64,000 nucleotides of DNA from CALVGQ01 sp031551965 (GCA_031551965.1 JAVBMW010000015.1:1-64000), one strand, 5' to 3'; numbered from the stretch's first letter, positions 1-8,929 are shown. Notes: generated from the sequence alone by a model not told the origin. Translations and numbers: made by a program.

Positions 1-987
1 TATGAACAAGAAGGTATTACTTTCTCTTATAATGCTTGTAGTAAAGATCTTACTGATCTTAAAAAGGAATTAGAATGGTTAAATGATGTAGATTCAACAG
101 CACTTCAAAGCTCATTAAAGAATCTGGATACTTCTTATAAAAACTTCTTTCATGGTTCTGGTTATCCTAAGTTTAAAAAGAAACATGATCATTATCATTC
201 TTATACTAGTAAGTGCAATAATAACTCAATTGCAATACTAGTTGATGAAAAGAAGATCAAGTTACCAAAGCTTGGATTAGTCAATATTCGTTTATCAAAA
301 CATATTGAAGGTAGAATCCTATCTTGTACTGTATCGAAGAACTGTGCTGGTCAATACTATGTTTCAGTATTGTGTACTGATGTTGAAAGAGCACCAATAA
401 AGAAGACAAGACAATCAATAGGGATTGATATGGGAATTCATGATTTCTGTACACTATCCAATGGATTAAAATACAGTAATTCAAAATGCTTAATTAAAAG
501 TGAAGCAAAATTAGCTAAGTTGCAACGATCGCTATCTCGAAAAACAAGAGGCAGTCATAATTACGTCAAAGCTAATTTGAAAGTATCAAAACTCCATCAA
601 CACATTTCAAATCAAAGACAGGACTATCTTCATAAGTTATCTACAGAACTAGTAAGAAGTTATGATGTGATCAGTATGGAAGGTTTGAAAGTAAGTGAAA
701 TGATACAACATAACAGTATAGCTATGTCTAAAAGTATAGCTGATGTTTCTTGGTTTGAGTTTAAAAGACAGATCCAATACAAATGTGATTGGTATGGAAA
801 AGAGTTAGTTGAAGTAGATACCTATTATCCATCTAGTCAGCTATGTTCACAATGTGGAGTACAAAACCCATCACTTAAAAACTTAAGTATCAGAAACTGG
901 GATTGTCCTACATGCAATACAAGACATGACAGAGACATCAATGCAGCAATCAACATCTACAATGAAGGGCTCCGTTTAAGAGCTTAG
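1..987 (+). CDS. tnpB: TnpB RNA-guided nuclease of an IS605-type element, 5' truncated by window
   Basis: The frame is open from base 1, so the start lies to the left of the window; 328 codons are visible, against about 370-400 for a full protein. TnpB is an RNA-guided DNA endonuclease related to Cas12. The RuvC-like triad is intact: Asp of GIDMG (codon at 427), Glu of SMEGL (679) and Asp in the DRDINAA motif (about 934). A zinc finger, CSQCG followed by CPTC, lies between the last two (about 844-915). Nothing suggests decay in the visible part. Activity is inferred from the motifs only. Confidence 0.9.
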   Translation, partial: YEQEGITFSYNACSKDLTDLKKELEWLNDVDSTALQSSLKNLDTSYKNFFHGSGYPKFKKKHDHYHSYTSKCNNNSIAILVDEKKIKLPKLGLVNIRLSKHIEGRILSCTVSKNCAGQYYVSVLCTDVERAPIKKTRQSIGIDMGIHDFCTLSNGLKYSNSKCLIKSEAKLAKLQRSLSRKTRGSHNYVKANLKVSKLHQHISNQRQDYLHKLSTELVRSYDVISMEGLKVSEMIQHNSIAMSKSIADVSWFEFKRQIQYKCDWYGKELVEVDTYYPSSQLCSQCGVQNPSLKNLSIRNWDCPTCNTRHDRDINAAINIYNEGLRLRA

Positions 988-1090
988 AAACGAAAATATA
1001 AGAATCCGGTGGAACAACGGTAGATCATAAAAGATCATGCCTGTGCTAAATGCCAGGAATCCCCACTGCTTTGCGGTGGGGTAGTTCAAT
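988..1090 (+). ncRNA. Right end of the TnpB element / candidate omega RNA 3' region
   Basis: This noncoding stretch follows the tnpB stop directly. It ends in a 9-bp hairpin, CCCCACTGC/GCGGTGGGG with a 3-nt loop and one G-T pair (about 1061-1081), then GTAGTTCAAT. An upstream AGATCAT repeat pair (about 1022-1039) can also fold. In characterised IS605 elements the reRNA/omega RNA overlaps the 3' end of tnpB and runs into the right end, with the guide taken from flanking DNA. Here the guide would start near 1091. The assignment is by position and fold only. Confidence 0.45.
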
Positions 1091-1242
1091 TTTTAAGTTT
1101 AGGCTCTGCTGGTTCTATTGCCTATGCTGATCTTGTTTTCTCTAGTTTAAAAGCTTTTGAGACAAGTATCTACTTTCCGATTGTATTAAATATTGTCATA
1201 GTTTTAGGGATGATCATCTTCAAAATAGGGGAAGATGAATGA
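1091..1242 (+). pseudogene. C-terminal remnant of a membrane transporter (EamA/DMT-like)
   Basis: An open frame with no start of its own runs from the end of the IS element to a TGA at 1240. It encodes about 50 residues: a short GSAGSIAYADLVFSSLKAFE stretch, then a hydrophobic helix ending in IIFKIGEDE. The pattern of a last transmembrane helix preceded by ...FxxLKxxExSIxFPI resembles the C-terminus of EamA/DMT transporters. The likely reading is that the TnpB element inserted in this gene and separated it from its 5' part. The family assignment is tentative because little remains. Confidence 0.45.
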
Positions 1243-1316
1243 AGCAACTCGATTGGGTTTCTTTTTATTATTGAAAATGGTAAAATAATCGAAGTGATAT
1301 AAGGAAGGAAATTTAT

Positions 1317-2036
1317 ATGCAAGCAAATAACCCAATACAATTAAATACTAGTAATACTCGTGATTTAGGAAACTATAAATGTAAAGATGGCAAAATAACT
1401 CAGCCTCATAAGTTTTTAAGAAGTGATAGTTTACATGTTTTATCAGAGGCAGATAAAGAAGTTTTAAAAAATGATTATGATCTAACTTGTATTATTGATC
1501 TTCGTTCTGAAGATGAAATTGCCCGTGCTTCTTATACTTTTGATGGAGTAGAAGTTGTTAATATTCCTTTGATGGATAATGTTCAATCTAATAGTGGAAA
1601 TCAATCTTTCCCTGATGATATGGGCGAATTGTATATTCAATTACTTCAAAATAGTCAATCTTCAATAAAGAAAATGTTTCAGTTATTTGTCAAACATGCA
1701 GAACATTGTAGTCTATTCCATTGTTCAGTTGGAAAAGATCGCACTGGTACAACGGCGATGTTACTTCTTGATTTAGTAGGAGTTGATCATAAGCAAATAG
1801 TGATTGATTATCAAGTTACGGAAATCAATATGGAAGAGAATTTTAAAATGTTTAGAGAAATGATGAAACAAAATGGTATCGAATTACCAGAGGGAACATT
1901 GCGTTCGCTTCCTTCATTTATGGAAAAAACATTAGCTTTCTTAGTAAAAGAATATGGGAATGCTGAAAATTATTTGAAACATATCGGAATCACTGATGAG
2001 GAAATACATAAATTAAAAAATAATTTTGCGAAATAA
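1317..2036 (+). CDS. Tyrosine-protein phosphatase (Y_phosphatase3 type)
   Basis: This 239-aa protein carries the cysteine phosphatase P-loop HCSVGKDRTG (about residues 139-148). Cys is the nucleophile, Arg binds phosphate, and Lys/Asp inside the loop are typical of the MptpB/Y_phosphatase3 group. An N-terminal N-x-RDLG motif (residues 13-18) is also typical of the family, which hydrolyses phosphotyrosine or phosphoinositides. A good Shine-Dalgarno, AAGGAAGG, lies just upstream of the ATG. It has no signal peptide and is probably cytoplasmic. Substrate unknown. Confidence 0.85.
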   Translation: MQANNPIQLNTSNTRDLGNYKCKDGKITQPHKFLRSDSLHVLSEADKEVLKNDYDLTCIIDLRSEDEIARASYTFDGVEVVNIPLMDNVQSNSGNQSFPDDMGELYIQLLQNSQSSIKKMFQLFVKHAEHCSLFHCSVGKDRTGTTAMLLLDLVGVDHKQIVIDYQVTEINMEENFKMFREMMKQNGIELPEGTLRSLPSFMEKTLAFLVKEYGNAENYLKHIGITDEEIHKLKNNFAK

Positions 2037-2069
2037 AGGTGCATGCCTTTTTTTCTGGAAGAGGAAAAT

Positions 2070-2426
2070 ATGGAAAAGAAAACAATCAAAGATTTAAAAA
2101 ATGAATATAAGCAAATTAAAATATATATGGGTGTCTATCAAATCAAGAATAAGGTGAATGGTAAAATCTATATTCATGCGGAGCCCAATATGAAGAATCG
2201 TTGGATCGTTCAAAAAGGTCACTTGATAAACAATATGCATGTGAATCCAGGATTGCAGGCTGATTGGAATGAGTTTGGTGAAGATGCATTTGAATATTCA
2301 GTATTATGTGAAATGGATACCTCTGAAATTGAAAATGTTCGTTTGGAAACAAAGAATTTAGAAAAATTATGGTTAGATGAACTTCAGCCTTATGGTGATA
2401 AAGGTTATCACACAAAAAAAGATTAG
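2070..2426 (+). CDS. Small GIY-YIG-like protein
   Basis: I start at 2070, preceded by GGAAGAGG, rather than at the in-frame ATG at 2043, which lacks a ribosome site; this gives 118 aa. The segment MGVYQIKNKVNGKIYI (about residues 20-35) resembles the core of small stand-alone GIY-YIG proteins, and the rest follows the family pattern of GHLINNMHVNPGLQADWNEF. The first GIY triad reads GVY and the YIG reads YIH, so the catalytic glycine of the second motif is missing. Nuclease activity is doubtful. It lies 33 bp behind the phosphatase gene. Confidence 0.6.
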   Translation: MEKKTIKDLKNEYKQIKIYMGVYQIKNKVNGKIYIHAEPNMKNRWIVQKGHLINNMHVNPGLQADWNEFGEDAFEYSVLCEMDTSEIENVRLETKNLEKLWLDELQPYGDKGYHTKKD

Positions 2427-2471
2427 TTGTAACTCAAGTATGTTTTTGATAAAGTTTTGGTAGGTGATTGT

Positions 2472-2981
2472 ATGAAAGAAATTATGGATCAAGATGGGAT
2501 GCGTCGTTCACTTGTACGTATTGCCCATGAAATCGTTGAAAAAAACAAAGGGGTTGAAAACCTTGTTTTAGTAGGGATCAAAACACGTGGAGAATATCTT
2601 GCGAAACGTATTGCGAATATGATCAATGCTTTTGAAGAGAGTAATGTTCAAGCTGTAGGTATGGATATTCGTTATTGGCGAGATGATATTGAAACAACAG
2701 GATTAGAAATACCTGGTCTTGAGATCGATGTGAAAGATAAAATCATCATTTTGATCGATGATGTGTTGTATCGCGGAAGAACAGTCAGAGCTGCCATGGA
2801 TGGAATTATGCATTATGGTCGTGCAAAGGCGATCCATTTGGCGGTACTTGTGGACAGAGGGCATCGTGAAGTTCCTATCCGAGCTGATTATGTTGGAAAA
2901 AATGTTCCAACTTCTGAAGAGGAAGAAATTGAAGTTCATGTATCTGAATTAGATAATGATGATGGTGTTTATTTAATTTAG
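2472..2981 (+). CDS. pyrR: PyrR, pyrimidine regulatory protein / uracil phosphoribosyltransferase
   Basis: This 169-aa protein matches PyrR throughout: MRRSLVRIAHEIVEKNKG near the N-terminus, a VGIKTRGEYLAKR motif, and the PRPP-binding loop IILIDDVLYRGRTVRAAMD (about residues 89-107). PyrR binds pyr mRNA to control attenuation in response to UMP and has weak UPRTase activity. I chose ATG 2472 with TAGGTGA upstream over TTG 2457. No other pyr gene and no PyrR-binding leader is visible around it, so its targets must lie elsewhere. Confidence 0.93.
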   Translation: MKEIMDQDGMRRSLVRIAHEIVEKNKGVENLVLVGIKTRGEYLAKRIANMINAFEESNVQAVGMDIRYWRDDIETTGLEIPGLEIDVKDKIIILIDDVLYRGRTVRAAMDGIMHYGRAKAIHLAVLVDRGHREVPIRADYVGKNVPTSEEEEIEVHVSELDNDDGVYLI

Positions 2982-2995
2982 AGGTAAAATTTTAC

Positions 2996-3031
2996 AATAA
3001 GTTGCATTTTTATATGTAGCTTATTTTTTTT
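2996..3031 (+). terminator. Rho-independent terminator after pyrR
   Basis: A 12-bp stem (2996-3007 with 3014-3025, two G-T pairs) is followed by eight T residues. It lies 15 bp after the pyrR stop. Confidence 0.8.
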
Positions 3032-3035
3032 GTGG

Positions 3036-3041
3036 TATAAT
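3036..3041 (+). promoter_or_regulatory. Extended -10 promoter of the MATE gene
   Basis: A perfect TATAAT is preceded by TGG, an extended -10. No good -35 is seen at 16-18 bp. Transcription starting near 3048 supports the GTG at 3069, preceded by AAGGGGAAAG, as the translation start. Confidence 0.6.
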
Positions 3042-3068
3042 GTTCAAATTGAAAGAAGGGGAAAGATA

Positions 3069-4472
3069 GTGAATAATATATTAAATTTATTTCGTTGGCA
3101 ATCGATGATTAAACCTAGTGATGTTTTAGGTGAGATACCGACAAATAAAGAACTGTACAAAAAAACTTTTGATATTGCTTGGCCTAGTGCTTTAGAAAGT
3201 GTTCTTATTGCACTTATTGGAGCAGTAGATATGATGATGGTAGGTGGACTTGGTTCGGCTGCGATCTCTGCAGTAGGAATCACTACTCAACCAAAATTTA
3301 TTGTGCTTGCACCAATACTTGCGATCAATACTGGTGTAACTGTTTTAGTATCCAGAAGACGTGGTGAAAACAATCAGATAGCCGCAAATAATTATTTAAT
3401 GCAAGCGATTTTAATCGGTGCGATCGTATCATTTGTGATGTCAGGTTTAGGTTTTATATTCGCTAAAGAAGCTATGTTTTTTGCAGGGGCTAATATTGAG
3501 TATGTCGACTTAGCAGCAAATTATTTTAGAATTATAATGGTAGGAAATTTTTTCTATTGCATAGGATTGATTATGACAGCTGCTCAGCGTGGGGCTGGCA
3601 ATACAAAAATATCTATGGTTACCAATATTGCAGCTAACCTAGTCAATTTGGTTTTCAATGCATTATTGATCAATGGTTTGTTTGGATTTCCTAAATGGGG
3701 TGTTGCTGGTGCTGCAGTAGCGACTGCGATGGGAAATGTTGTCTCATTTTTGATTGCGGTCTATTCTGTGAGTAAAAAAGATGGTTTCTTGCATTTAACT
3801 TTTAAAAATATCAATATTTTTGATCAAAGAGTGTTTACTGATTTGTTCAATATTTTCAAAAGTTCATTTGTAGAACAAATATTTATTCGGTTTGGATTCT
3901 TGATGTTTACTAAAGCTGTTGCAGGGCTTGGAACGATCCCTTATGCTGCTCATTTAGTATGTATGCAAGTTATGAGCATATCCTTTGCTTTTGGTGATGG
4001 ATTGTCGATTGCGAACACTTCCTTAGTTGGACAAAGCCTTGGTAAAAAAAGACCTGATCTTGCGATGATTCATGGTAAAATTTCGCAGAAATTAGGAATC
4101 ATTATGGCAATTTGTATGTGTGTAATTATTGCGATATTCAAAGATCCTTTCATGGCTTTATTCACTAATGAGGCTGCAGTTATCAAAGCAGGTGAAATTC
4201 CAATGATGATTTTATCTATTACCGTATTATTTCAGATTCCACAAGTAATTGTAGTAGGAAGCTTACGTGGAGCGGGAGATGTGAAGTTTGTTGCGATGCT
4301 GATGTTGATCAGTGTATCGATCGTTCGTCCAGGACTGGCTTGGTTATTATGTAATCCAATGGGTCTAGGTTTGTTTGGTGCTTGGATTTCAGTATTAATG
4401 GATCAATTACTTCGAAATGGATTTAGTTCTTGGCGATTTAAACAAGCAAAATGGACTAAAATTAATCTTTAA
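3069..4472 (+). CDS. MATE family multidrug/cation antiporter
   Basis: This 467-aa integral membrane protein has about 12 hydrophobic segments in two homologous halves. Typical MATE patterns are seen: AWPSALESVLIALIGAVDMMMVGGLG in the first half, and a QxxGAG motif (AAQRGAGNT) ending TM6-type helices, repeated as GSLRGAGDVKF in the second half. MATE proteins export drugs or metabolites using H+ or Na+ gradients. The GTG at 3069 is taken because it follows a strong Shine-Dalgarno and lies downstream of the promoter. It is monocistronic, bounded by terminators on both sides. Confidence 0.88.
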   Translation: MNNILNLFRWQSMIKPSDVLGEIPTNKELYKKTFDIAWPSALESVLIALIGAVDMMMVGGLGSAAISAVGITTQPKFIVLAPILAINTGVTVLVSRRRGENNQIAANNYLMQAILIGAIVSFVMSGLGFIFAKEAMFFAGANIEYVDLAANYFRIIMVGNFFYCIGLIMTAAQRGAGNTKISMVTNIAANLVNLVFNALLINGLFGFPKWGVAGAAVATAMGNVVSFLIAVYSVSKKDGFLHLTFKNINIFDQRVFTDLFNIFKSSFVEQIFIRFGFLMFTKAVAGLGTIPYAAHLVCMQVMSISFAFGDGLSIANTSLVGQSLGKKRPDLAMIHGKISQKLGIIMAICMCVIIAIFKDPFMALFTNEAAVIKAGEIPMMILSITVLFQIPQVIVVGSLRGAGDVKFVAMLMLISVSIVRPGLAWLLCNPMGLGLFGAWISVLMDQLLRNGFSSWRFKQAKWTKINL

Positions 4473-4480
4473 AATACATT

Positions 4481-4510
4481 AACGAATTCTAATAAAAGAG
4501 TTCGTTTTTT
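4481..4510 (+). terminator. Terminator after the MATE gene
   Basis: The stem AACGAATTCT/AGAGTTCGTT (one T-G pair, 6-nt loop) is followed by TTTTTT. Confidence 0.85.
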
Positions 4511-4635
4511 AATAAAAAAGCAAATTATGTAAACTGGTTTAGTAATTAATAGAAATAATTTGTGAAAAAAATAGTATAATTGGGTAAAATTTATAAAAAT
4601 ATTCAAGAAACCAGTAAAAAAACTCTTAATTGACT

Positions 4636-4663
4636 TTGAAAATGATTGTTTTCGAGGTATAAT
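4636..4663 (+). promoter_or_regulatory. nifJ promoter with palindrome in the spacer
   Basis: TTGAAA (4636-4641), a 16-bp spacer and a perfect TATAAT (4658-4663) form a sigma-A promoter. The spacer overlaps an inverted repeat, GAAAATGATTGTTTTC (4638-4653), well placed to be a repressor site. Its left half resembles a Fur/PerR-type half site (TGAAAAT), but the right half is poor, so the regulator is not identified. About 220 bp without a gene lie between the MATE gene and nifJ; otherwise I see only the MATE terminator there. Confidence 0.65.
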
Positions 4664-4692
4664 GATACCGTTAGTAAATACAGGAGGAAATT

Positions 4693-7600
4693 ATGTCTAA
4701 AACGTTTATGTCAATGGATGGTAATACGGCTGCGGCGCATACATCGTATGCATTCACAGAAGTAGCTGCGATCTATCCTATTACACCGTCTTCTCCAATG
4801 GCTGAAGTGGTGGATGCTTGGTCAACTCAAGGACGCAAAAACATTTTCGGTCAATCAGTTAAAGTTGCCGAACTTCAATCTGAGGGTGGAGCAGCAGGAG
4901 CAGTTCATGGAGCTTTACAAGGTGGATCTTTAGCAACAACTTTTACTGCTTCTCAAGGGTTATTGTTGATGATTCCAAATCTTTACAAATTAGCAGGTGA
5001 ATTATTACCAGGAGTTGTACATGTTGCAGCTCGTGCAATCGCAGGTCGTGCATTAAATATCTTTGGGGATCATGAAGACGTTTATGCAGCTCGTCAAACT
5101 GGTATTTGTATGTTAGCTTCTCACTCAGTGCAAGAAGCTATGGACTTAGGTGGAGTTGCTCACTTATCTGCAATCAAAGCCTCAGTACCATTTATTCATT
5201 TCTTTGATGGTTTCAGAACTTCTCATGAAATTCAAAAAATCGAAGTTATGGATCAAGAATTCTTAAAATCATTATGTGATATGGAAGCTGTTGAACGCTT
5301 CAGAAAAAATGCCCTTAATCCACACACAAATCCAGTGACTCGTGGTGGAGCTGAAAATGATGACATTTTCTTCCAAGGACGTGAAGCACAAAATAAACAC
5401 TATGAATCAGTACCTGATGTTGTTGCTGATTACATGAAGAAAATTTCTGAACATACAGGACGTGATTATGCACCATTTACATATTATGGAGCAGCTGATG
5501 CTGACCGTGTTATTGTTGCGATGGGATCTGTTACAGAAACTGCTAAAGAAACTATTGATTCATTAGTGGCAGCAGGAGAAAAAGTTGGTCTTATTAAAGT
5601 TCATCTTTATCGTCCATTCTCAACTAAATACTTGACTGCAGTACTTCCTGCATCAGTTAAAAAAATCGCTGTACTTGATCGTTCAAAAGAAATGGGTGCA
5701 AGAGAACCTCTTTATTTAGATGTATTGAATGCACTTAAGGATCATAAAGAATTAGTGATCGTTGGTGGACGTTATGGTATGGGATCAAAAGATACTCAAC
5801 CTAACCAAATCAAAGCTGTTTATGATGAATTAGCTAAATCTGCACCAAAAGAAGAATTTACTATTGGTATCGTGGATGATGTGACTCATTTAAGCTTAGA
5901 AGTAGACGCTGATTTCAGTGTTAATGCTGATTATACATCTTGTTTATTCTACGGATTAGGTTCAGATGGTACTGTTTCTGCAAATAAAAATGCAATCAAA
6001 ATCATTGGGGATAATACTGATCTTTATTCTCAAGCTTATTTTGCATACGATTCTAAAAAAGCTGGTGGAGTTACTCGTTCTCACTTGCGTTTTGGACCAT
6101 CTCCTATCAAATCAACTTATTACATTCAAAATGCAGACTTTGTATCATGTAGTTTAGATGCTTATGCATTCAAATATGATATGGCTCGTAATCTTAAAAA
6201 AGGTGGAACATTCTTATTAAATACTACATTTGGTGTAGATGAATTAGAAAACCATTTACCAAACAGAATGCTTGCGACTTTAGCTAAAAAGAATGCAAAA
6301 TTCTATATCATCGATGCAACTGAAATTGCACAAAAAATTGGTATGGGTCGCCGTACAAATACAATTCTTCAATCTGCTTTCTTTGCATTGAATCCTCAAA
6401 TCATGCCATATGAAACTGCAGTTGAACAAATGAAATATGCAGCTAAAAAATCTTACTCTAAAAAAGGTGATGAAATCGTTCAATTGAACTATAAAGCAAT
6501 CGATATGGGTAAAGATGGATTGGTTGAAGTAGTTGTTAAGCCTGAATGGGCAAACTTAAGTTATGATACTAAACGTGAAGTTACAAGTGATGAATACTTT
6601 GATGCACATGTAATGGCTATCAATAGCTTAGAAGGTAATGATTTACCAGTATCTAACTTCACTAAATACGGTATCCTTGATGGTTCGATCAATAATAACG
6701 TATCATTTAAAGAAAAACGTACAATTGCAACTCAAGTTCCAGCATGGAATGGTGACAACTGTATCCAATGTGGATTCTGTTCTTATGTTTGTCCACATGC
6801 TACAGTTCGTACATTCATGTTGACTGATGAAGAAGTAGCTAATGCTCCAATGCAAATGGAAACAATCAAAGCGATGGGACCAGCAGTAGCTCACTTACAA
6901 TATCGTGTACAAGTATCTCCTGCAAACTGCGTAGGTTGCGGATTATGTGTTGTTGAATGTCCAGGTAAAGGCGGAAACAAAGCTCTTACTATGAAAGATA
7001 TCAATGAACAACTTGAACAAGAAAAATTGGCAGATTACCTATACAAAGAAGTAGAATACAAGACTGAATTTTTCCCAACAACAACTGTTAAGGGATCACA
7101 ATTCGCAATGCCTTACTTTGAAGTATCAGGAGCATGTCCTGGATGTGGTGAAACTCCATATTACAAACTAGTGTCTCAATTATTTGGTCGTGACATGTTA
7201 GTGGCTAATGCTACTGGATGTTCAATGATTTACTGTTCATCAACTCCTTCAACTCCATTTGTTAATGACAAAGAAGGTAATGGTGTTGCTTGGGCAAACA
7301 GCTTATTTGAAGACAATGCTGAATATGGTTATGGTATGGCTTTAGCACAAAACGTGAAAATGGCTCGTATCTATGAAATCATGGAAGCTAACTTAGATAG
7401 TGATGCAGGTGAAGTGTTCAAAAAATACATCGCTGTTAAAGATGACCGCGATGCACAACGTGAAATGAAAGACGAAGTGATTGCAGCTGTTAAAGCAAGT
7501 TCAAATGCCGCTGTAAAAGAATTGTTAGACTTCGAACGCGATTTAGTTGGTAAATCAGTATGGATCGTTGGAGGAGATGGATGGGCTTATGACATCGGAT

Positions 7601-8193
7601 ACGGTGGACTTGACCATGTTCTTGCCAACAACTTGAATGTAAATGTATTAGTACTTGATACTGAAGTTTACTCAAATACTGGTGGACAATCTAGTAAATC
7701 ATCTCAAGCTGCTTCAATTGCAAAATTCGCAGCTGGTGGTAAAACAACTGCTAAGAAAGACTTAGGTCAAATTGCAATGGCTTATGGACACGTCTATGTA
7801 GCTCAAGTTTCAATGGGTGCAAATAAACAACAAACTTTAAATGCAATCAAAGAAGCAGAAAGTTATGATGGACCATCTCTAATCATCGCTTATAGCCCAT
7901 GTGCTGAACATGGTATCAAAGGCGGATTAGCTAACCATCAAAGAACTCAAGCAAAAGCAGTTGAATGCGGATACTTAGCTCTTTACCGTTTCGATCCTCG
8001 TAAGGAACAACCTTTGACAATCGATAGTAAAGAACCAAATTGGGATCTATTTAACGATTTCTTATTATCAGAAACTCGTTTCAGTCAATTAGTTGCATTA
8101 CGTGGTGAAGGTACTGCTCACGAAATGTTCGCGATGACTAAAAAAGATGCTCAAAAACGTTACAACCGTTTAGTTAAGTTGTCTAAAGACTAA
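4693..8193 (+). CDS. nifJ: Pyruvate:ferredoxin (flavodoxin) oxidoreductase
   Basis: This single-chain 1166-aa PFOR has the full family length and oxidatively decarboxylates pyruvate to acetyl-CoA, CO2 and reduced ferredoxin. Domain order is canonical: N-terminal domain I (YPITPSSPMAE near residue 30), domain II (about 255-360), gamma domain III (about 420-610), an 8-iron ferredoxin domain with CIQCGFCSYVCP (Cys690) and CVGCGLCVVECP (Cys746), a third cluster motif CPGCGE (Cys815), and the TPP site GDGWAYDIG (Asp962) with SNTGGQ. AGGAGG lies upstream. Codon use is smooth, suggesting high expression. It implies anaerobic metabolism, and the small ferredoxin at 19930 is a possible partner. Confidence 0.97.
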   Translation: MSKTFMSMDGNTAAAHTSYAFTEVAAIYPITPSSPMAEVVDAWSTQGRKNIFGQSVKVAELQSEGGAAGAVHGALQGGSLATTFTASQGLLLMIPNLYKLAGELLPGVVHVAARAIAGRALNIFGDHEDVYAARQTGICMLASHSVQEAMDLGGVAHLSAIKASVPFIHFFDGFRTSHEIQKIEVMDQEFLKSLCDMEAVERFRKNALNPHTNPVTRGGAENDDIFFQGREAQNKHYESVPDVVADYMKKISEHTGRDYAPFTYYGAADADRVIVAMGSVTETAKETIDSLVAAGEKVGLIKVHLYRPFSTKYLTAVLPASVKKIAVLDRSKEMGAREPLYLDVLNALKDHKELVIVGGRYGMGSKDTQPNQIKAVYDELAKSAPKEEFTIGIVDDVTHLSLEVDADFSVNADYTSCLFYGLGSDGTVSANKNAIKIIGDNTDLYSQAYFAYDSKKAGGVTRSHLRFGPSPIKSTYYIQNADFVSCSLDAYAFKYDMARNLKKGGTFLLNTTFGVDELENHLPNRMLATLAKKNAKFYIIDATEIAQKIGMGRRTNTILQSAFFALNPQIMPYETAVEQMKYAAKKSYSKKGDEIVQLNYKAIDMGKDGLVEVVVKPEWANLSYDTKREVTSDEYFDAHVMAINSLEGNDLPVSNFTKYGILDGSINNNVSFKEKRTIATQVPAWNGDNCIQCGFCSYVCPHATVRTFMLTDEEVANAPMQMETIKAMGPAVAHLQYRVQVSPANCVGCGLCVVECPGKGGNKALTMKDINEQLEQEKLADYLYKEVEYKTEFFPTTTVKGSQFAMPYFEVSGACPGCGETPYYKLVSQLFGRDMLVANATGCSMIYCSSTPSTPFVNDKEGNGVAWANSLFEDNAEYGYGMALAQNVKMARIYEIMEANLDSDAGEVFKKYIAVKDDRDAQREMKDEVIAAVKASSNAAVKELLDFERDLVGKSVWIVGGDGWAYDIGYGGLDHVLANNLNVNVLVLDTEVYSNTGGQSSKSSQAASIAKFAAGGKTTAKKDLGQIAMAYGHVYVAQVSMGANKQQTLNAIKEAESYDGPSLIIAYSPCAEHGIKGGLANHQRTQAKAVECGYLALYRFDPRKEQPLTIDSKEPNWDLFNDFLLSETRFSQLVALRGEGTAHEMFAMTKKDAQKRYNRLVKLSKD

Positions 8194-8213
8194 TCAATTA
8201 ATTCAATTCAGAT

Positions 8214-8245
8214 TAAAGGGGTTTCCAATGTGAAATCCCTTTTTC
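8214..8245 (+). terminator. Terminator after nifJ
   Basis: AAAGGGGTTTC pairs with GAAATCCCTTT across a short loop, followed by a T run. Confidence 0.8.
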
Positions 8246-8266
8246 AAAAAAAGAGAGGGCAAAACA

Positions 8267-8737
8267 ATGTCACTGGATACAATAAATGCATTTTTAAAGG
8301 AAAAAAATCTTTTTGATCGCGTACTTGTTTTTGAGGAATCGATCGCAACTGTTCAACTTGCGGCAGAAGTTATTGGTGTTGAGCCGGCACGGATCGCTAA
8401 AACACTGAGTTTAAGATATAATGAGGATCATTGCGTGGTTCTTGTCATGGCTGGAAACCGAGGTATCGACAACAAAAAGTTCCGTGATACATTCAAACTT
8501 AAAGCGAGGATGTTGAATAGCGATGAAGTATTAGAAAAAATAGGAATGCCCGTTGGTGGTGTTTGTCCTTTCGGAATTCCTAGTGGAGTGCCAATCTATT
8601 TGGATAAGTCACTTCAATTATATCCGAGTGTATATCCTGCATGTGGAACGATACACAGTGCTTTGGAATTAAATGCTGAAGAACTTGAAAAATGTACTGG
8701 TGGAAGCTGGGTAGACGTTACAAAAGACATTAATTAG
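8267..8737 (+). CDS. YbaK/EbsC-type aminoacyl-tRNA deacylase
   Basis: This 156-aa protein covers a full YbaK/ProX domain. AGVEPARIAKTLSLRY-like residues, the conserved DNKKFRD segment, and the GGVCPFGIP motif (about residues 97-105) are family hallmarks. Such proteins hydrolyse mischarged tRNA (for example Cys-tRNA-Pro). The start is supported by AGAGAGGG upstream. No partner gene is nearby, and the exact substrate cannot be told from sequence. Confidence 0.85.
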   Translation: MSLDTINAFLKEKNLFDRVLVFEESIATVQLAAEVIGVEPARIAKTLSLRYNEDHCVVLVMAGNRGIDNKKFRDTFKLKARMLNSDEVLEKIGMPVGGVCPFGIPSGVPIYLDKSLQLYPSVYPACGTIHSALELNAEELEKCTGGSWVDVTKDIN

Positions 8738-8929
8738 TTTTTGATCTCTAAAAACTAAAATCGACAGAATGTTGTTGCTGTATTTGGTAATGTTAGTTTT
8801 GGTTATAAGAAATCGATATATTTAGAACTGGTTAAAATGCAAATTCTAATTAAACTTCTAATAATTAGAAATTCTTAAGTTAAAATTTAACTTCACGTTC
8901 TTGTTTAGTTGGTTACTAGAGGTTATACT
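8738..8929 (+). promoter_or_regulatory. Promoter region of the glycolipid operon with two inverted repeats
   Basis: This AT-rich gap of about 200 bp carries no gene. A promoter, TTGTTT (8901-8906), 17 bp, TATACT (8924-8929), precedes the operon. Immediately upstream is a perfect 8-1-8 palindrome, AAGTTAAAATTTAACTT (8877-8893). A second, near-perfect inverted repeat lies at 8842-8852 and 8862-8873 (AATTCTAATTA and TAATTAGAAATT). Their position suggests regulator binding, but no binding protein is identified. Confidence 0.55.

Larger units (their letters stand above)
1..1090 (+). mobile_element. IS200/IS605-family TnpB-only element, left end outside window
   Basis: The element consists of the TnpB gene and a structured right end. 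No TnpA Y1 transposase is visible, but the left end lies outside the window, so one could exist upstream. The right end is placed near 1090, just after a strong hairpin and before reading frame of a different protein resumes. The exact right boundary is inferred, not seen as a repeat, because elements of this family make no target-site duplication. Confidence 0.7.

Noticed and set aside
1240..1275. Terminator after the transporter remnant
   Set aside because: Pairing around GAAGCAACTCGATTGGGTTTC is weak and interrupted, so it is not listed.
2043..2069. Upstream ATG for the GIY-YIG-like protein
   Set aside because: No ribosome site, and the extra residues do not fit the family; the ATG at 2070 has GGAAGAGG.
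4630..4635. TTGACT as nifJ -35
   Set aside because: Spacing to TATAAT would be 22 bp; TTGAAA at 4636 gives 16 bp and is preferred.
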